DNA of 64,000 nucleotides, from the NCBI RefSeq assembly GCF_003355155.1, contig NZ_CP031320.1, positions 4,827,367-4,891,366 on the forward strand. The letters run 5' to 3'. A program made the translations under genes and the position numbers. Under the pieces are notes generated by a model. The model saw nothing but the letters and a program-made list of their open reading frames with translations, was not told where the DNA came from and searched no databases. Source of the stretch: Streptomyces armeniacus. GTDB lineage: Bacteria; Actinomycetota; Actinomycetes; Streptomycetales; Streptomycetaceae. Positions 43,248-52,420 of this stretch are shown here, piece after piece (position 1 is the stretch's first letter; every line of letters starts with the position of its first letter).

Positions 43248-43508
43248 ATGGGGCGCGGCCGGGCCAAGGCCAAGCAGACGAAGGTCGCCCGCCAGCTGAA
43301 GTACAACAGCGGTGGGACTGACCTATCGCGCCTGGCCGAGGAGCTGGGCGCATCGACATCGAACGAGCCGCCGAACGGCGAGCCGCTCGAGAGCGATGAG
43401 CTGGACGACGACCCGTACGCACAGTACGCGGATCTGTACAACGACGACGAGGACGAGGACGACGAGCAGCCGTCCGACTCCCAGTCGTCGTATCGACGTC
43501 GCGCTTGA
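43248..43508 (+). CDS. DUF3073 family protein
   Basis: 86 residues. The invariant start MGRGRAKAKQTKVARQLKYN is followed by a conserved SRLAEELG segment. The C-terminal half is very acidic (YNDDEDEDDEQPS), ending RRRA. The family is found only in actinobacteria and has no established function; the basic head and acidic tail suggest nucleic-acid or ribosome contact. It is a single gene with its own promoter and terminator. Confidence 0.92.
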   Translation: MGRGRAKAKQTKVARQLKYNSGGTDLSRLAEELGASTSNEPPNGEPLESDELDDDPYAQYADLYNDDEDEDDEQPSDSQSSYRRRA

Positions 43509-43529
43509 CGCGACGCGTGAGCACATAGG

Positions 43530-43555
43530 CCCGGTACGGCGCCCGCCGTACCGGG
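43530..43555 (+). terminator. Terminator after DUF3073 gene
   Basis: 11-bp stem CCCGGTACGGC/GCCGTACCGGG with a 4-nt loop, followed by TTCTG; 21 nt after the stop. Confidence 0.8.
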
Positions 43556-43660
43556 TTCTGTGCTGCACCGGCACGATGAGCCGCTGCGGCACCACGCGCG
43601 GCGCCGCCGCCCCGTTCGGCGCCGCTGCCCCGCACGGACCGCCCGTCCTGCTTCCGTCCG

Positions 43661-44863
43661 TCAGCGCGCATGGTCTCCAGTGAGCGTGACCGCCTCCGTG
43701 CGGTCGCCCCGTTCGGTGATCTCCCCCGCCACCCACGACTCGACGCCGCGCTCGGCCAGCGCCGCCAGTGCGCCGTCCACCGACTCCGGCGGGACGACAG
43801 CGACCATGCCGACGCCCATGTTCAGGGTCTTCTCCAGCTCCGGCCGTGCCACTCCGCCCAACTCCCCGACCAGCCCGAAGACCGGCGCCGGCGTCCATGT
43901 CGAACGGTCCAGGCGCGCGTGCAGCCCGTCGGGCACCACTCGGGCGAGATTGCTGGCCAGCCCGCCGCCGGTGACGTGCGAGAAGGCGTGCACGGTGGTC
44001 GTACGGGCGAGCGCGAGGCAGTCCAGCGAGTAGATCTTGGTGGGCTCCAGCAGCTCCTCACCGAGCGTCCGGCCGAACTCCTCGACGCGGCGGCCCAGGT
44101 CCCAGCCGGCCCGCTCGAAGAACACGTGCCGCACCAGTGAGTACCCGTTCGAGTGAAGACCCGAGGACGCCATCGCGATCACCGCGTCCCCCGTACGGAT
44201 ACGGTCCGCGCCCAGCACCGCGTCCGCCTCGACCACTCCGGTGCCCGCGCCAGCGACGTCGTACTCGTCCGGGCCGAGCAGCCCCGGGTGCTCGGCGGTC
44301 TCGCCGCCCACCAGCGCGCAGCCCGCGAGGACGCAGCCCTCGGCGATGCCCTTCACGATCTGCGCGACGCGCTTCGGGTGGACCTTGCCGACGCAGATGT
44401 AGTCAGTCATGAACAGCGGCTCGGCACCGCACACCACCAGGTCGTCCACCACCATCGCGACCAGGTCGTGGCCGATCGAGTCGTGTATGTCCAGACGCTG
44501 CGCGATGGCCACCTTGGTGCCGACGCCGTCGGTCGCGGAGGCGAGCAGCGGGCGCTGGTAACGGGTGAGCGCGGAGGCGTCGAAGAGGCCGGCGAAGCCG
44601 CCGAGACCGCCCAGCGACTCCGGGCGCTGCGCCTTCCCGACCCACTCCTTCATCAGCTCGACGGCCCGGTCGCCGGCCTCGATGTCGACTCCGGCGGCGG
44701 CGTAGCTGGCGCCGGAGCCGGCTCTGGGCTCGGACCCGGACTCGGGTTCGTGTACGGGCTCGGGCTCGGGCTCGGCGAGGCGGCTGACGGCGCGGCGGGC
44801 GGCGTACGTACGGAACGGACGGGGGCGGCGGCCGTACGGGACGCGCCACGGCGTTGTGGGCAC
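43661..44863 (-). CDS. purM: Phosphoribosylformylglycinamidine cyclo-ligase (AIR synthetase)
   Basis: 400 residues from GTG 44863. The enzyme proper begins at SYAAAGVDIEAGDRAVELMK (about residue 53) and contains ASATDGVGTK, DDLVVCGAEPLFMTDY, GGETAEHPG and SHVTGGGLASNL. Typical length is about 350, so there is an N-terminal extension of about 45-50 residues with an EPEPEP run and no convincing start codon nearer the conserved part. It makes the imidazole ring of AIR in purine synthesis. It lies 21 bp after purF, in one operon. Confidence 0.94.
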   Translation of the reverse strand: MPTTPWRVPYGRRPRPFRTYAARRAVSRLAEPEPEPVHEPESGSEPRAGSGASYAAAGVDIEAGDRAVELMKEWVGKAQRPESLGGLGGFAGLFDASALTRYQRPLLASATDGVGTKVAIAQRLDIHDSIGHDLVAMVVDDLVVCGAEPLFMTDYICVGKVHPKRVAQIVKGIAEGCVLAGCALVGGETAEHPGLLGPDEYDVAGAGTGVVEADAVLGADRIRTGDAVIAMASSGLHSNGYSLVRHVFFERAGWDLGRRVEEFGRTLGEELLEPTKIYSLDCLALARTTTVHAFSHVTGGGLASNLARVVPDGLHARLDRSTWTPAPVFGLVGELGGVARPELEKTLNMGVGMVAVVPPESVDGALAALAERGVESWVAGEITERGDRTEAVTLTGDHAR

Positions 44864-44884
44864 GTACGGGCGGCCGCCCGCGCG

Positions 44885-46504
44885 CTAGGGGCGCCTCAGC
44901 GCGTCCGCACCGCCCGGGCCCGCGGCCAGCGTCGGCACCCCGTCCACGTCGGACTGCGCGCCCTCCGCCGCCTCCGGCTCCAGCAGGTGCTTGCCCAGCA
45001 GTTCGGGGTCGGGCAGCGGCATCGGGTACTCGCCGTCGAAGCAGGCGCGGCACAGGTTCGGCTTGGCGATGGTGGTCGCCTCGATCATGGCGTCGGTGGA
45101 GATGTACGCGAGGGAGTCGGCGCCCAGCGACTTGCCGATCTCCTCGACCGACAGGCCGTTGGCGATCAGCTCGGCGCGGTTCGCGAAGTCGATGCCGAAG
45201 AAGCACGGCCACTTGATCGGCGGCGAACTGATCCGCACGTGCACCTCGGCGGCGCCAGCCTCGCGCAGCATGCGGACGAGAGCGCGTTGGGTGTTGCCGC
45301 GCACGATGGAGTCGTCGACGACCACCAGGCGCTTGCCGCGGATGACTTCCTTGAGCGGATTGAGCTTGAGCCGGATGCCGAGCTGCCGGATCGTCTGCGA
45401 GGGCTGGATGAACGTGCGGCCCACGTACGAGTTCTTCACCAGCCCGCTGCCGTACGGGATGCCGCTGGCCTCCGCGTATCCGATGGCTGCCGGAGTGCCG
45501 GACTCCGGCGTCGCTATCACCAGGTCGGCGTCGGCCGGGGCCTCGGCGGCGAGCTTGCGGCCCATCTCGACGCGGGAGAGGTAGACGTTGCGGCCGGCGA
45601 TGTCCGTATCGGGGCGCGCGAGGTACACGTACTCGAAGACACAGCCCTTCGGCTTTGCCTCCGCGAAGCGGGTGGAACGGAGCCCGCCCTCGTCGATCGC
45701 GACCATTTCGCCCGGCTCTATCTCCCGGATGAACGAGGCGCCGCAGATGTCCAGCGCGGCCGTCTCGGACGCGACCACCCAGCCGCGCTCCAGCCGGCCG
45801 AGCACCAGCGGGCGGATGCCCTGCGGGTCGCGGGCGGCGTACAGCGTGTGCTCATCCATGAACACGAGCGAGAACGCGCCCTTGACCTCGGGCAGCACGA
45901 GGGGCGCCGCCTGCTCGACGCCGAGCGGCTTGCCGTCGTCGTCTGTCTGGCCTGCGAGCAGGGCGGTGATGAGGTCGGTGTCGTTGGTGGCAGCCAGGTG
46001 GGGGGCACGGCGGGCGTGGCCGTTGCGGCCGCTGTCGCCGTTACGGGCGCGGGCGTCGGCGTCCGCCGCCTCGCGGCGGTCGGCGAGGGCGGCGACGAGC
46101 TCGGTCAGCTCGACGGTGTTGACCAGGTTGCCGTTGTGCCCGAGGGCGATCGAGCCGTGGGCCGTCGCGCGGAAGGTGGGCTGGGCGTTCTCCCATACGG
46201 AGGCGCCGGTCGTCGAGTAGCGGGCGTGCCCGACGGCGATGTGGCCGCGCAGGGAGCCGAGGGAGGTTTCGTCGAAGACCTGTGAGACCAGGCCCATGTC
46301 CTTGAAGACGAGGATCTGTGAGCCGTTGCTCACCGCGATGCCCGCGGACTCCTGGCCGCGGTGCTGCAACGCGTACAGACCGAAATAGGTGAGCTTCGCG
46401 ACCGCTTCCCCCGGAGCCCAGACACCGAAGACGCCGCAGGCGTCCTGGGGACCTTTCTCACCGGGGAGCAGGTCGTGGTTGAGTAGTCCATCACCACGTG
46501 GCAC
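44885..46504 (-). CDS. purF: Amidophosphoribosyltransferase
   Basis: 539 residues from GTG 46504 (PRGDGLLNHDLLPGEKG). A 22-residue propeptide precedes the catalytic Cys23 (DACGVFGVW), the N-terminal nucleophile of the glutaminase domain. The phosphoribosyl-binding loop is VVVDDSIVRGNTQR. Two cysteines in the last part (LCRACFDGEYP) fit the [4Fe-4S]-containing Bacillus-type enzyme. A serine/alanine-rich insertion lies near residues 150-175. It is the first committed step of purine synthesis and is cotranscribed with purM. Confidence 0.97.
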   Translation of the reverse strand: MPRGDGLLNHDLLPGEKGPQDACGVFGVWAPGEAVAKLTYFGLYALQHRGQESAGIAVSNGSQILVFKDMGLVSQVFDETSLGSLRGHIAVGHARYSTTGASVWENAQPTFRATAHGSIALGHNGNLVNTVELTELVAALADRREAADADARARNGDSGRNGHARRAPHLAATNDTDLITALLAGQTDDDGKPLGVEQAAPLVLPEVKGAFSLVFMDEHTLYAARDPQGIRPLVLGRLERGWVVASETAALDICGASFIREIEPGEMVAIDEGGLRSTRFAEAKPKGCVFEYVYLARPDTDIAGRNVYLSRVEMGRKLAAEAPADADLVIATPESGTPAAIGYAEASGIPYGSGLVKNSYVGRTFIQPSQTIRQLGIRLKLNPLKEVIRGKRLVVVDDSIVRGNTQRALVRMLREAGAAEVHVRISSPPIKWPCFFGIDFANRAELIANGLSVEEIGKSLGADSLAYISTDAMIEATTIAKPNLCRACFDGEYPMPLPDPELLGKHLLEPEAAEGAQSDVDGVPTLAAGPGGADALRRP

Positions 46505-46610
46505 GTTACCGAGTCTAAGGGCAGCGGCGGCGCTGCTCCGAATCGGGTACGCGAGCTTTGCCCCCGCGACCTGGCGGCCCGCCCTTGAAGCCCGCCCGGC
46601 TCCGCCCTTC

Positions 46611-46640
46611 GAGCCCGCCCGGCGATTGAGGACAAACCGG
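46611..46640 (-). repeat. Dispersed intergenic repeat, inverted copy
   Basis: CCCGGCGATTGAGGACAAAC on the plus strand is a variant of the reverse complement of CGTCCTCAAACGCCGGACGG. With the copy at 46713-46732 it forms a long imperfect inverted repeat upstream of purF. Confidence 0.6.
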
Positions 46641-46712
46641 GGCGGCCACCCACCGGCCCGCTGGTGTCCGGGAAGCGTCGGGGGACAGCGCGGCACCACC
46701 GTGGCCGAGGGC

Positions 46713-46732
46713 CGTCCTCAAACGCCGGACGG
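46713..46732 (+). repeat. Dispersed intergenic repeat, copy 2
   Basis: Identical over 20 bp to 34793-34812. Confidence 0.7.
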
Positions 46733-46749
46733 CCTGAGTTCCGGGCCGC

Positions 46750-47556
46750 TCAGCCCAGGATCGGCAGGTGCGGGCTCAGGTCCGCGCGCGTGCCGCCCGC
46801 CGACACCCTGCCCGCCGCCAGCGCCGCGTCCCACCCCGTACGCCCGGTGGCCAGCCGCAGCCACGTCAGCGGATCGGTCTCCACGACGTGCGGCGGCGTG
46901 CCCCGCGTGTGCCGCGGCCCTTCGATGCACTGGGTCACGGCGTACGGCGGGATCCGTACCTCCACCGTGTGCCCCGGCGCCTTCGCGGCGAGCGCGTCCG
47001 CGAGCACCCGTACGGTGGCCGCCAGCGCCTGCCGGTCCAGGGTGACCGGCGTCTCGACGGCGCGGGACAGGTCGTCGGTGTGGACGACCAGTTCGACGAG
47101 CCGCGTGACCGTGAAGTCCAGCGCGCGCATCGCGCCGAAGCGGTGCGGCAGCAGCAGGTCGGGGCGTACGGCAGCCTCCAGGACCGGTTCCAGCTGCTCG
47201 ACGGCGTCGTCGATGCGGGCCGCCGGGTCCGCGGCCGCGGCCGCCTCCGTACGGGTGTCCTCGTCGAGGACGGCGGCCCAGTCCACGGTGGAACGCGCCC
47301 AGGTGGAGAGGTCGACCTGGGGTGCCGCGGCGGCCGGTTCGGGCATGGCGAGGAGCCGGGGCACGGCGTCGATCTGGAGGGCGATGTGGACGAGCAGCTG
47401 GTGCACGTCCCAGCCGGGCAGCCCGGACGGCAGCTTGCGCTGCCCGTCGGTGAGCTCGTGCGCGGCCGCGGCGACGGACTCGACCTGGGCGGTGAGGGCC
47501 TTCCGGACCCGTACGGGGTCATAGGTGCGGGATTTGTTGCGGTTCGCGGGCGGCAT
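46750..47556 (-). CDS. MDMPI-N / SCP2-like (sterol carrier) domain protein
   Basis: 268 residues. The N-terminal part is a DinB-like four-helix domain related to the maleylpyruvate isomerase N-domain (LPGWDVHQLLVHIALQID, VTRLVELVVHTDDLSRAV). The C-terminal part (about 190-268) has the beta-rich SCP2-like lobe with WLRLATGR. The metal-binding histidines of true thiol-dependent isomerases are partly kept. As I recall, a gene of this type lies next to purF in S. coelicolor. Its substrate is unknown. Confidence 0.8.
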   Translation of the reverse strand: MPPANRNKSRTYDPVRVRKALTAQVESVAAAAHELTDGQRKLPSGLPGWDVHQLLVHIALQIDAVPRLLAMPEPAAAAPQVDLSTWARSTVDWAAVLDEDTRTEAAAAADPAARIDDAVEQLEPVLEAAVRPDLLLPHRFGAMRALDFTVTRLVELVVHTDDLSRAVETPVTLDRQALAATVRVLADALAAKAPGHTVEVRIPPYAVTQCIEGPRHTRGTPPHVVETDPLTWLRLATGRTGWDAALAAGRVSAGGTRADLSPHLPILG

Positions 47557-47683
47557 GGCGCCGAGCTTACGGCCTCTCGCCGTACGGGCGGCCGTTACGG
47601 CGGGAGGCCGGCCGCGTACCCGCCCAACGGGCGGGTGGTGTCCGGCCCGAGGCCGGGCACCGCGGCCGTACGGCGACGGTCGG

Positions 47684-48712
47684 CTACCGCGCCCCGCTGC
47701 TCTCCCGCCGTACGAGCCGGTGCGTCGCGTGCTGCGTCGTGTGCGGCGCATCCGGGTCGCCCGCGATGCGCGCGAGCAGCGCCTTGACGGCGAGCTGCGC
47801 GAGCTGCGGCTTGTCCGGCGCGACCGTGCTGAGCGAGGGGACGGAGAACTGCGTCTCCTCGATGCCGTCGAAGCCGACGATGGCCAGGTCGCGCGGCACC
47901 TCCAGCCCGTGGTCGTACGCGGCGCGCAGTGCGCCGGAGGCGAGGAGGTCGGAGAAGCAGAAGACGGCGTCGGGCGGTTCGGGCAGTGCCAGCAGCCCGC
48001 GCATGGCAGCGGCGCCGTCCATGCGTTGGAAATCAGGCACCGCGGGGGTGAGTTCGGGGTCGTACGGGACGCCGGCGGCGTGCAGCGCCTCGTGGTAGCC
48101 GCGGGCGCGCTGCTGGGAGGTGGCGTGCGCCGGGTTGGTCTGGAAGCCGATGGCCGCGACGCGGCGGCGGCCCAGTTCCAGCAGGTGGGCGGTGGCCTCG
48201 CGGGCGGCGGCGACGTTGTCGATGAGGACGTGGTCGGCGGGGACCTCGTAGTCGCGTTCGCCGAGGAGGACCAGCGGGACGCGGCGCTCGCGGCGGGCGA
48301 GCGCGCTCTGGTCGAGGAGCCGGGGGGAGAGCAGCACGCCGTCGATCAGCGGGTCGGAGAGCCCGCAGGCGGCACGGAGTTCGGCGGCGGGGTCGCCGCC
48401 GGTGTCCTCGATGAGGACGGAGACGCCGTGTTCGGCGGCGGCGCCGATGACGGCGGTGGCCAGCTCGGCGAAGTACGGCTGGACCAGCTCGGGTACGGCG
48501 AGGGCGATGACGCCGCTGCGGCCCGTACGCAGGTGGCGGGCGGAGGCGTGGGGCCGGTAGTCGAGCTCGGCGATGGCGCGCAGGACGCGCTGCCGGGTGG
48601 GCTCGGCGACGCGCACCTGGCCGCGTACAACGTTCGAGACGGTCTTGATCGACACGTCCGCGCGCTCGGCGACGTCCTTGAGCCGCGCCCCTTTCGACGG
48701 CCGCTCGGCCAT
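47684..48712 (-). CDS. LacI-family repressor of the arabinose-type importer
   Basis: 342 residues. The HTH and hinge read LKDVAERADVSIKTVSNVVRG ... YRPHASARHLRTGRSG. The sugar-binding domain has GVIALAVPEL, LLIDGVLLSP-type strands, AIVGFDGIEETQFSVPSLSTV and a conserved LVRRESS end. It is divergent from the binding-protein gene and two identical palindromes lie between them. By context it senses arabinose or arabino-oligosaccharides and represses the operon. Confidence 0.93.
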   Translation of the reverse strand: MAERPSKGARLKDVAERADVSIKTVSNVVRGQVRVAEPTRQRVLRAIAELDYRPHASARHLRTGRSGVIALAVPELVQPYFAELATAVIGAAAEHGVSVLIEDTGGDPAAELRAACGLSDPLIDGVLLSPRLLDQSALARRERRVPLVLLGERDYEVPADHVLIDNVAAAREATAHLLELGRRRVAAIGFQTNPAHATSQQRARGYHEALHAAGVPYDPELTPAVPDFQRMDGAAAMRGLLALPEPPDAVFCFSDLLASGALRAAYDHGLEVPRDLAIVGFDGIEETQFSVPSLSTVAPDKPQLAQLAVKALLARIAGDPDAPHTTQHATHRLVRRESSGAR

Positions 48713-48790
48713 GCCGTTCCCCTCTGTTCAGCCCGTTGTGCGGGCCGAGAAAGCCTGGTGCGATGTGTTGACGTCAGCTTACGCGGTCGC

Positions 48791-48868
48791 TACAACGTTG
48801 TAACACGCCCTGAGAGCCCGCTCACGAGCGCTGCACGTCCCGCTCTTACAACGTTGTACAACGTTCTG
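48791..48868 (+). promoter_or_regulatory. LacI-type operators of the importer operon
   Basis: TACAACGTTGTA, a perfect 12-bp palindrome with the central CG step of LacI-family sites, occurs at 48791-48802 and 48847-48858, 56 bp centre to centre. A third imperfect copy (TACAACGTTCTG, 48857-48868) abuts the second and leads directly into the ribosome binding site. Confidence 0.85.
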
Positions 48869-48877
48869 GAGGACCCG

Positions 48878-50275
48878 ATGCGAGACCGTCCGCCCCTGCC
48901 GGGGACGCCCCTGGGCGGCCCGCCCCCGGCAGGCTCCCGTACGGCGCCCACCCGGCGCGCCCTGCTGCGCGCCGCCGGTGCCCTCGGCGCGACCGCCGCC
49001 GCCGGCGGCGCCCTCAGCGGCTGCGGAACGGCCATCGGACAGGGCTTCACGGGCGACTCCGGACCCGCCTCCCTGCTGAACTTCTGGAACCCGTTCACCG
49101 GCGGCGACGGCGCCCGCATGGTCGAGATGGAACGCGACTACCGCAAGCGCCATCCGGACGTCGACCTCAAGGCGACCACCTTCGTCTGGGGCGACCCGTA
49201 CTACACGAAGCTCACCCTGGCCACGCTCGGCGACCGGCCGCCGCAGGTGGCGATCACCCACCTGTCCAAGATCCCCACCCTCGCCGGCGCCGGCCTCCTC
49301 CGCGAGATCGGCGACGACGAACTGGCCGCGCACGGCATGGGCGCCGACCGCTTCGACCAGCGCGCCTGGCGCAAGGCGCACTACGACGGCGCGCTGCGCG
49401 CCATCCCGCTGGACACCCACCCGTTCGTGCTCTACGTACGCACCGACATCGCCAAGAAGGCCGGACTGACCGGCTCCGGCGGCGAGTTGGCGGACGTGGA
49501 CGGGCCGGAGCAGTTCCTGGACGCGCTGCGCGCGGCGAAGGAGGTGACGGGTGCGTGGGGCTGTTCGATCGCGTCCACCAAGGACCCGTCCACCTGCTTT
49601 CGGCTGTTCTGGTCGCTCTACCGGCAACTCGGCGGCCGGCTGCTGGCGGACGAGGGCGCCAAGGTCGTCATCGACATGGAAGCGGCCGGGGAGGCGTTCG
49701 CGTACATCAGGCGCCTGACGCAGGAGAAGCTCGTGCCGACCGGCGTCGACAGTCCGGGCGCGATCACGCTGCTCACGTCCGGGCAGGCCGGGTTCCTGAT
49801 GGACGGCGTGTGGCAGATCCTCGCCGTACAGGACTCGAAGGTCGCCTTCGACATGCTGCCGTTCCCGCGGATCTTCCGCGACGCCCCGTACGCCTGCCAC
49901 GCCGACTCGCACGGACTGGTGCTGCCCAAGGCGCCCTCACCGGACGCGCAACGGGCGGACCGGTCGCTGGAGTTCATCCGCTCGCTGCTGGACGCGAGCG
50001 ACGCGTGGGCGGGCGGCGGGCACATCCCCGCGTGGCTGCCGACGCAGGAGTCGGAGGCGTACCGCAAGCTCGAGCCGCAGGCGCACTACGCGGCGGCCTC
50101 GGACGGGGCGGCGTACGACCCGGGGGCCTGGTACTCGGGCGCGGGCAGCAGCCTGCACAACCGGCTCGGCGACGTGTGCGCGTCGGTGCTGGGCGGCCGT
50201 ACGACGCCGACGCGGGGGGCCGCTCGAATTCGTGAGGAACTTCGGGAACTGGCGGCCACACCCTCGCCGTTGTAA
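48878..50275 (+). CDS. ABC transporter sugar-binding lipoprotein
   Basis: 465 residues from ATG 48878 (GGAGG 5 nt upstream). A twin-arginine lipoprotein signal (TRRALLRAAG, lipobox ALSGC with Cys49) is followed by a family-1 solute-binding fold (LLNFWNPFTGGDGARMVEMERDYRK, IPLDTHPFVLYVRTDIAKKAGL, GFLMDGVWQILA). It captures oligosaccharides outside the cell for the two permeases encoded next. The partner ATPase is not encoded here; Streptomyces use the shared MsiK ATPase for such systems. Confidence 0.92.
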   Translation: MRDRPPLPGTPLGGPPPAGSRTAPTRRALLRAAGALGATAAAGGALSGCGTAIGQGFTGDSGPASLLNFWNPFTGGDGARMVEMERDYRKRHPDVDLKATTFVWGDPYYTKLTLATLGDRPPQVAITHLSKIPTLAGAGLLREIGDDELAAHGMGADRFDQRAWRKAHYDGALRAIPLDTHPFVLYVRTDIAKKAGLTGSGGELADVDGPEQFLDALRAAKEVTGAWGCSIASTKDPSTCFRLFWSLYRQLGGRLLADEGAKVVIDMEAAGEAFAYIRRLTQEKLVPTGVDSPGAITLLTSGQAGFLMDGVWQILAVQDSKVAFDMLPFPRIFRDAPYACHADSHGLVLPKAPSPDAQRADRSLEFIRSLLDASDAWAGGGHIPAWLPTQESEAYRKLEPQAHYAAASDGAAYDPGAWYSGAGSSLHNRLGDVCASVLGGRTTPTRGAARIREELRELAATPSPL

Positions 50276-50403
50276 CTGTGTGTAGTCGAACGGGCGCGCT
50301 TCGGGACGGTGTGTGACCTGGCGGCGCTCCTCCGAACCTTCCCGACTCTCTCTGCTTTCCCTGCACTTCAAGAACCGCTCACCCTCGGACGAAAGGCCGC
50401 GCC

Positions 50404-51384
50404 GTGGCCACCACAGCACCCACGAGCACCGCAGCGCCACCCGGGCCGGAACGGCCGGGCGGCCGCGGCGGCGGCGGCGGCAAGGGACGCCGGGCGGGCT
50501 TGCCCGGCACCCGCGCCGACCGCTGGACCGCGCCCGGGATGCTCGCACCCTTCGGCTTCTTCTATCTGGTCTTCCTGATCGGGCCGCTGCTCTATCTCCT
50601 GGTCGCCGGGTTCTTCAACACCAGCCTGGTGAAGGGCGGTCTGGGCGACTGGGTCGGCCTGGACAACTACGCACGGGCGCTGAGCACCGAGGAGTTCTGG
50701 GCGAGCCTGTGGCACAGCGTGTGGTTCACGGTGCTGACGACCGTGCCGCTCGTGGTGCTCGCGCTGGTGCTGGCGCTGCTCACCGACCGCTTCTCGCGCG
50801 GGCGCTGGTTCTTCCGGCTCGCGTTCTTCGCGCCCTTCGTGCTGCCCTCGTCCGTGATCTCGCTGATGTTCATGTGGATCTTCGCGGACCAGATAGGGCT
50901 CGCGCAGAGCTGGGCGAAGTTCTTCGGGAGCGACTCGCCGCCGTCCTGGCTGGGCGATCCGGACTGGGCGATGATCTCCATCGCGGCCGCCACGGTGTGG
51001 TGGACGATCGGCTTCAACTTCGTGATCTATCTCGCGGCGCTCCAGGAGATCCCGCGCGACGTGCACGAGGCCGCCGCGCTGGACGGCGCCGGACCGTGGC
51101 AGCGGATACGGCACATCGTGGTGCCCATGCTGGGCCGCGCCACCACGCTGGTGACCGTGCTCCAACTGGTCGCCTCGCTCAAGGTCTTCGACCAGATCTA
51201 CATGATGACCGGCGGCGGCCCGGACCGCGCCACCGAGCCCGCCCTGCTGTACGTGTACAACACGGGCTTCACCGAAGGCCGCGTGGGCTACGCCTCGACG
51301 GTCTCGCTGGTGCTGTTCGTGATGATCCTGCTGATCTCGCTGGTCTGGTTCGCCCTGGTACGCCGCGCCGAGAAGGAGAGCTGA
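50404..51384 (+). CDS. Sugar ABC transporter permease (MalF type)
   Basis: 326 residues from GTG 50404. Six helices follow a Gly-rich basic N-terminus. The EAA loop that contacts the ATPase is present as EAAALDGAGPWQRIRHIVVP. It pairs with the following MalG-type permease; the genes are 3 bp apart. Confidence 0.93.
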   Translation: MATTAPTSTAAPPGPERPGGRGGGGGKGRRAGLPGTRADRWTAPGMLAPFGFFYLVFLIGPLLYLLVAGFFNTSLVKGGLGDWVGLDNYARALSTEEFWASLWHSVWFTVLTTVPLVVLALVLALLTDRFSRGRWFFRLAFFAPFVLPSSVISLMFMWIFADQIGLAQSWAKFFGSDSPPSWLGDPDWAMISIAAATVWWTIGFNFVIYLAALQEIPRDVHEAAALDGAGPWQRIRHIVVPMLGRATTLVTVLQLVASLKVFDQIYMMTGGGPDRATEPALLYVYNTGFTEGRVGYASTVSLVLFVMILLISLVWFALVRRAEKES

Positions 51385-51387
51385 CCG

Positions 51388-52353
51388 ATGGCAGCGAGCA
51401 CAAGCACAAGCGGTCTGCCGACCCGTAAGGGACTGGACGGCGGCAGCGGTGACCGGCGCGACGGCGGTCTGCGGGGCAGGCTCCGCCCGCGCGCGCCGGA
51501 GGCCGCGCCCATGTCCGGGCCGATGCGCGCTGTCGGCGCCGAGCGGCTCTTCAACCGGGTCGCGCTGGGCGTCCTGATCGCCCTCGCGCTGCTCTGGCTG
51601 GTACCGCTGGTCTGGGCGTTCGCGACCTCCGTGCGGTCCGCCGACGAGATCGCCACCGACCCGACCGCGTGGTGGTCCGGCAGCCCGACCTTCGAGGCGT
51701 ACGAGGACCTGCTGACCGGCGGCAAGCTGCCGTACTGGTACGTCAACAGCTTCATCACCTCCGCGCTCACCACCCTGCTCACGGTGCTGACGGCCTCGCT
51801 CGCCGCGTTCGCGCTGTCCCGGCTCCGCTTCCGGTACCGCAAGCCGGCGTTCCTGCTGCTGCTCGCCGGGCTGATGGTGCCGCCGCAGGTGCTGATGATC
51901 CCGCAGTTCCTGGCGCTGCAGTCGACGGGGATGCTCAACACGTACTGGGCGGTGGTGCTGCCACAAGTGCCCAACGTGGTCGCCGTCTTCGTCTTCAAGC
52001 AGTTCTTCGACGGGATACCGGAGGAGCTGACGGAGGCCGCCCGTGCGGACGGCGCGAGCTGGCTGCGTACGTACTGGCAGATCGTGATGCCGCTGTCCAA
52101 GCCGGCCATCTCGGCCGTCACGATCTTCGTCTTCGTCTGGGCCTGGAACAACTTCCTGTGGCCGCTCCTCGTCGTCACCGACCCGGAGATGATGACGCTG
52201 CCCGTCGGACTCACCTCCGTACAGGACGCGTTCGGCATACCCCAGGCCCAACTGATGGCCTCCGCCGTGCTGGGCGGCGTGCCGCTGCTCACCGTGTTCC
52301 TGCTGTTCCAGCGCCGGATCGTGGAGGGCATCGCGGGCACCGGCCTGAAGTGA
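51388..52353 (+). CDS. Sugar ABC transporter permease (MalG type)
   Basis: 321 residues. A disordered ~55-residue N-terminus precedes six helices. The EAA loop is EAARADGASWLRTYWQIVMP. It forms the membrane channel with the preceding permease. A pyrimidine-rich 138-bp gap separates it from the arabinofuranosidase gene. Confidence 0.93.
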   Translation: MAASTSTSGLPTRKGLDGGSGDRRDGGLRGRLRPRAPEAAPMSGPMRAVGAERLFNRVALGVLIALALLWLVPLVWAFATSVRSADEIATDPTAWWSGSPTFEAYEDLLTGGKLPYWYVNSFITSALTTLLTVLTASLAAFALSRLRFRYRKPAFLLLLAGLMVPPQVLMIPQFLALQSTGMLNTYWAVVLPQVPNVVAVFVFKQFFDGIPEELTEAARADGASWLRTYWQIVMPLSKPAISAVTIFVFVWAWNNFLWPLLVVTDPEMMTLPVGLTSVQDAFGIPQAQLMASAVLGGVPLLTVFLLFQRRIVEGIAGTGLK

Positions 52354-52380
52354 CCGAGGCCCTCCCGCGTTCTCCTTCGT

Positions 52381-52420
52381 TCTCCTCCGACCTCCCCCGT
52401 TCTCCTCCGATCTCCCCCGT
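52381..52420 (+). repeat. 20-bp pyrimidine-rich tandem repeat
   Basis: Two 20-bp units (TCTCCTCCGACCTCCCCCGT and the same with T at position 11), with partial units on both sides (52371-52380 and 52421-52450), lie between the permease and arabinofuranosidase genes. Confidence 0.85.
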
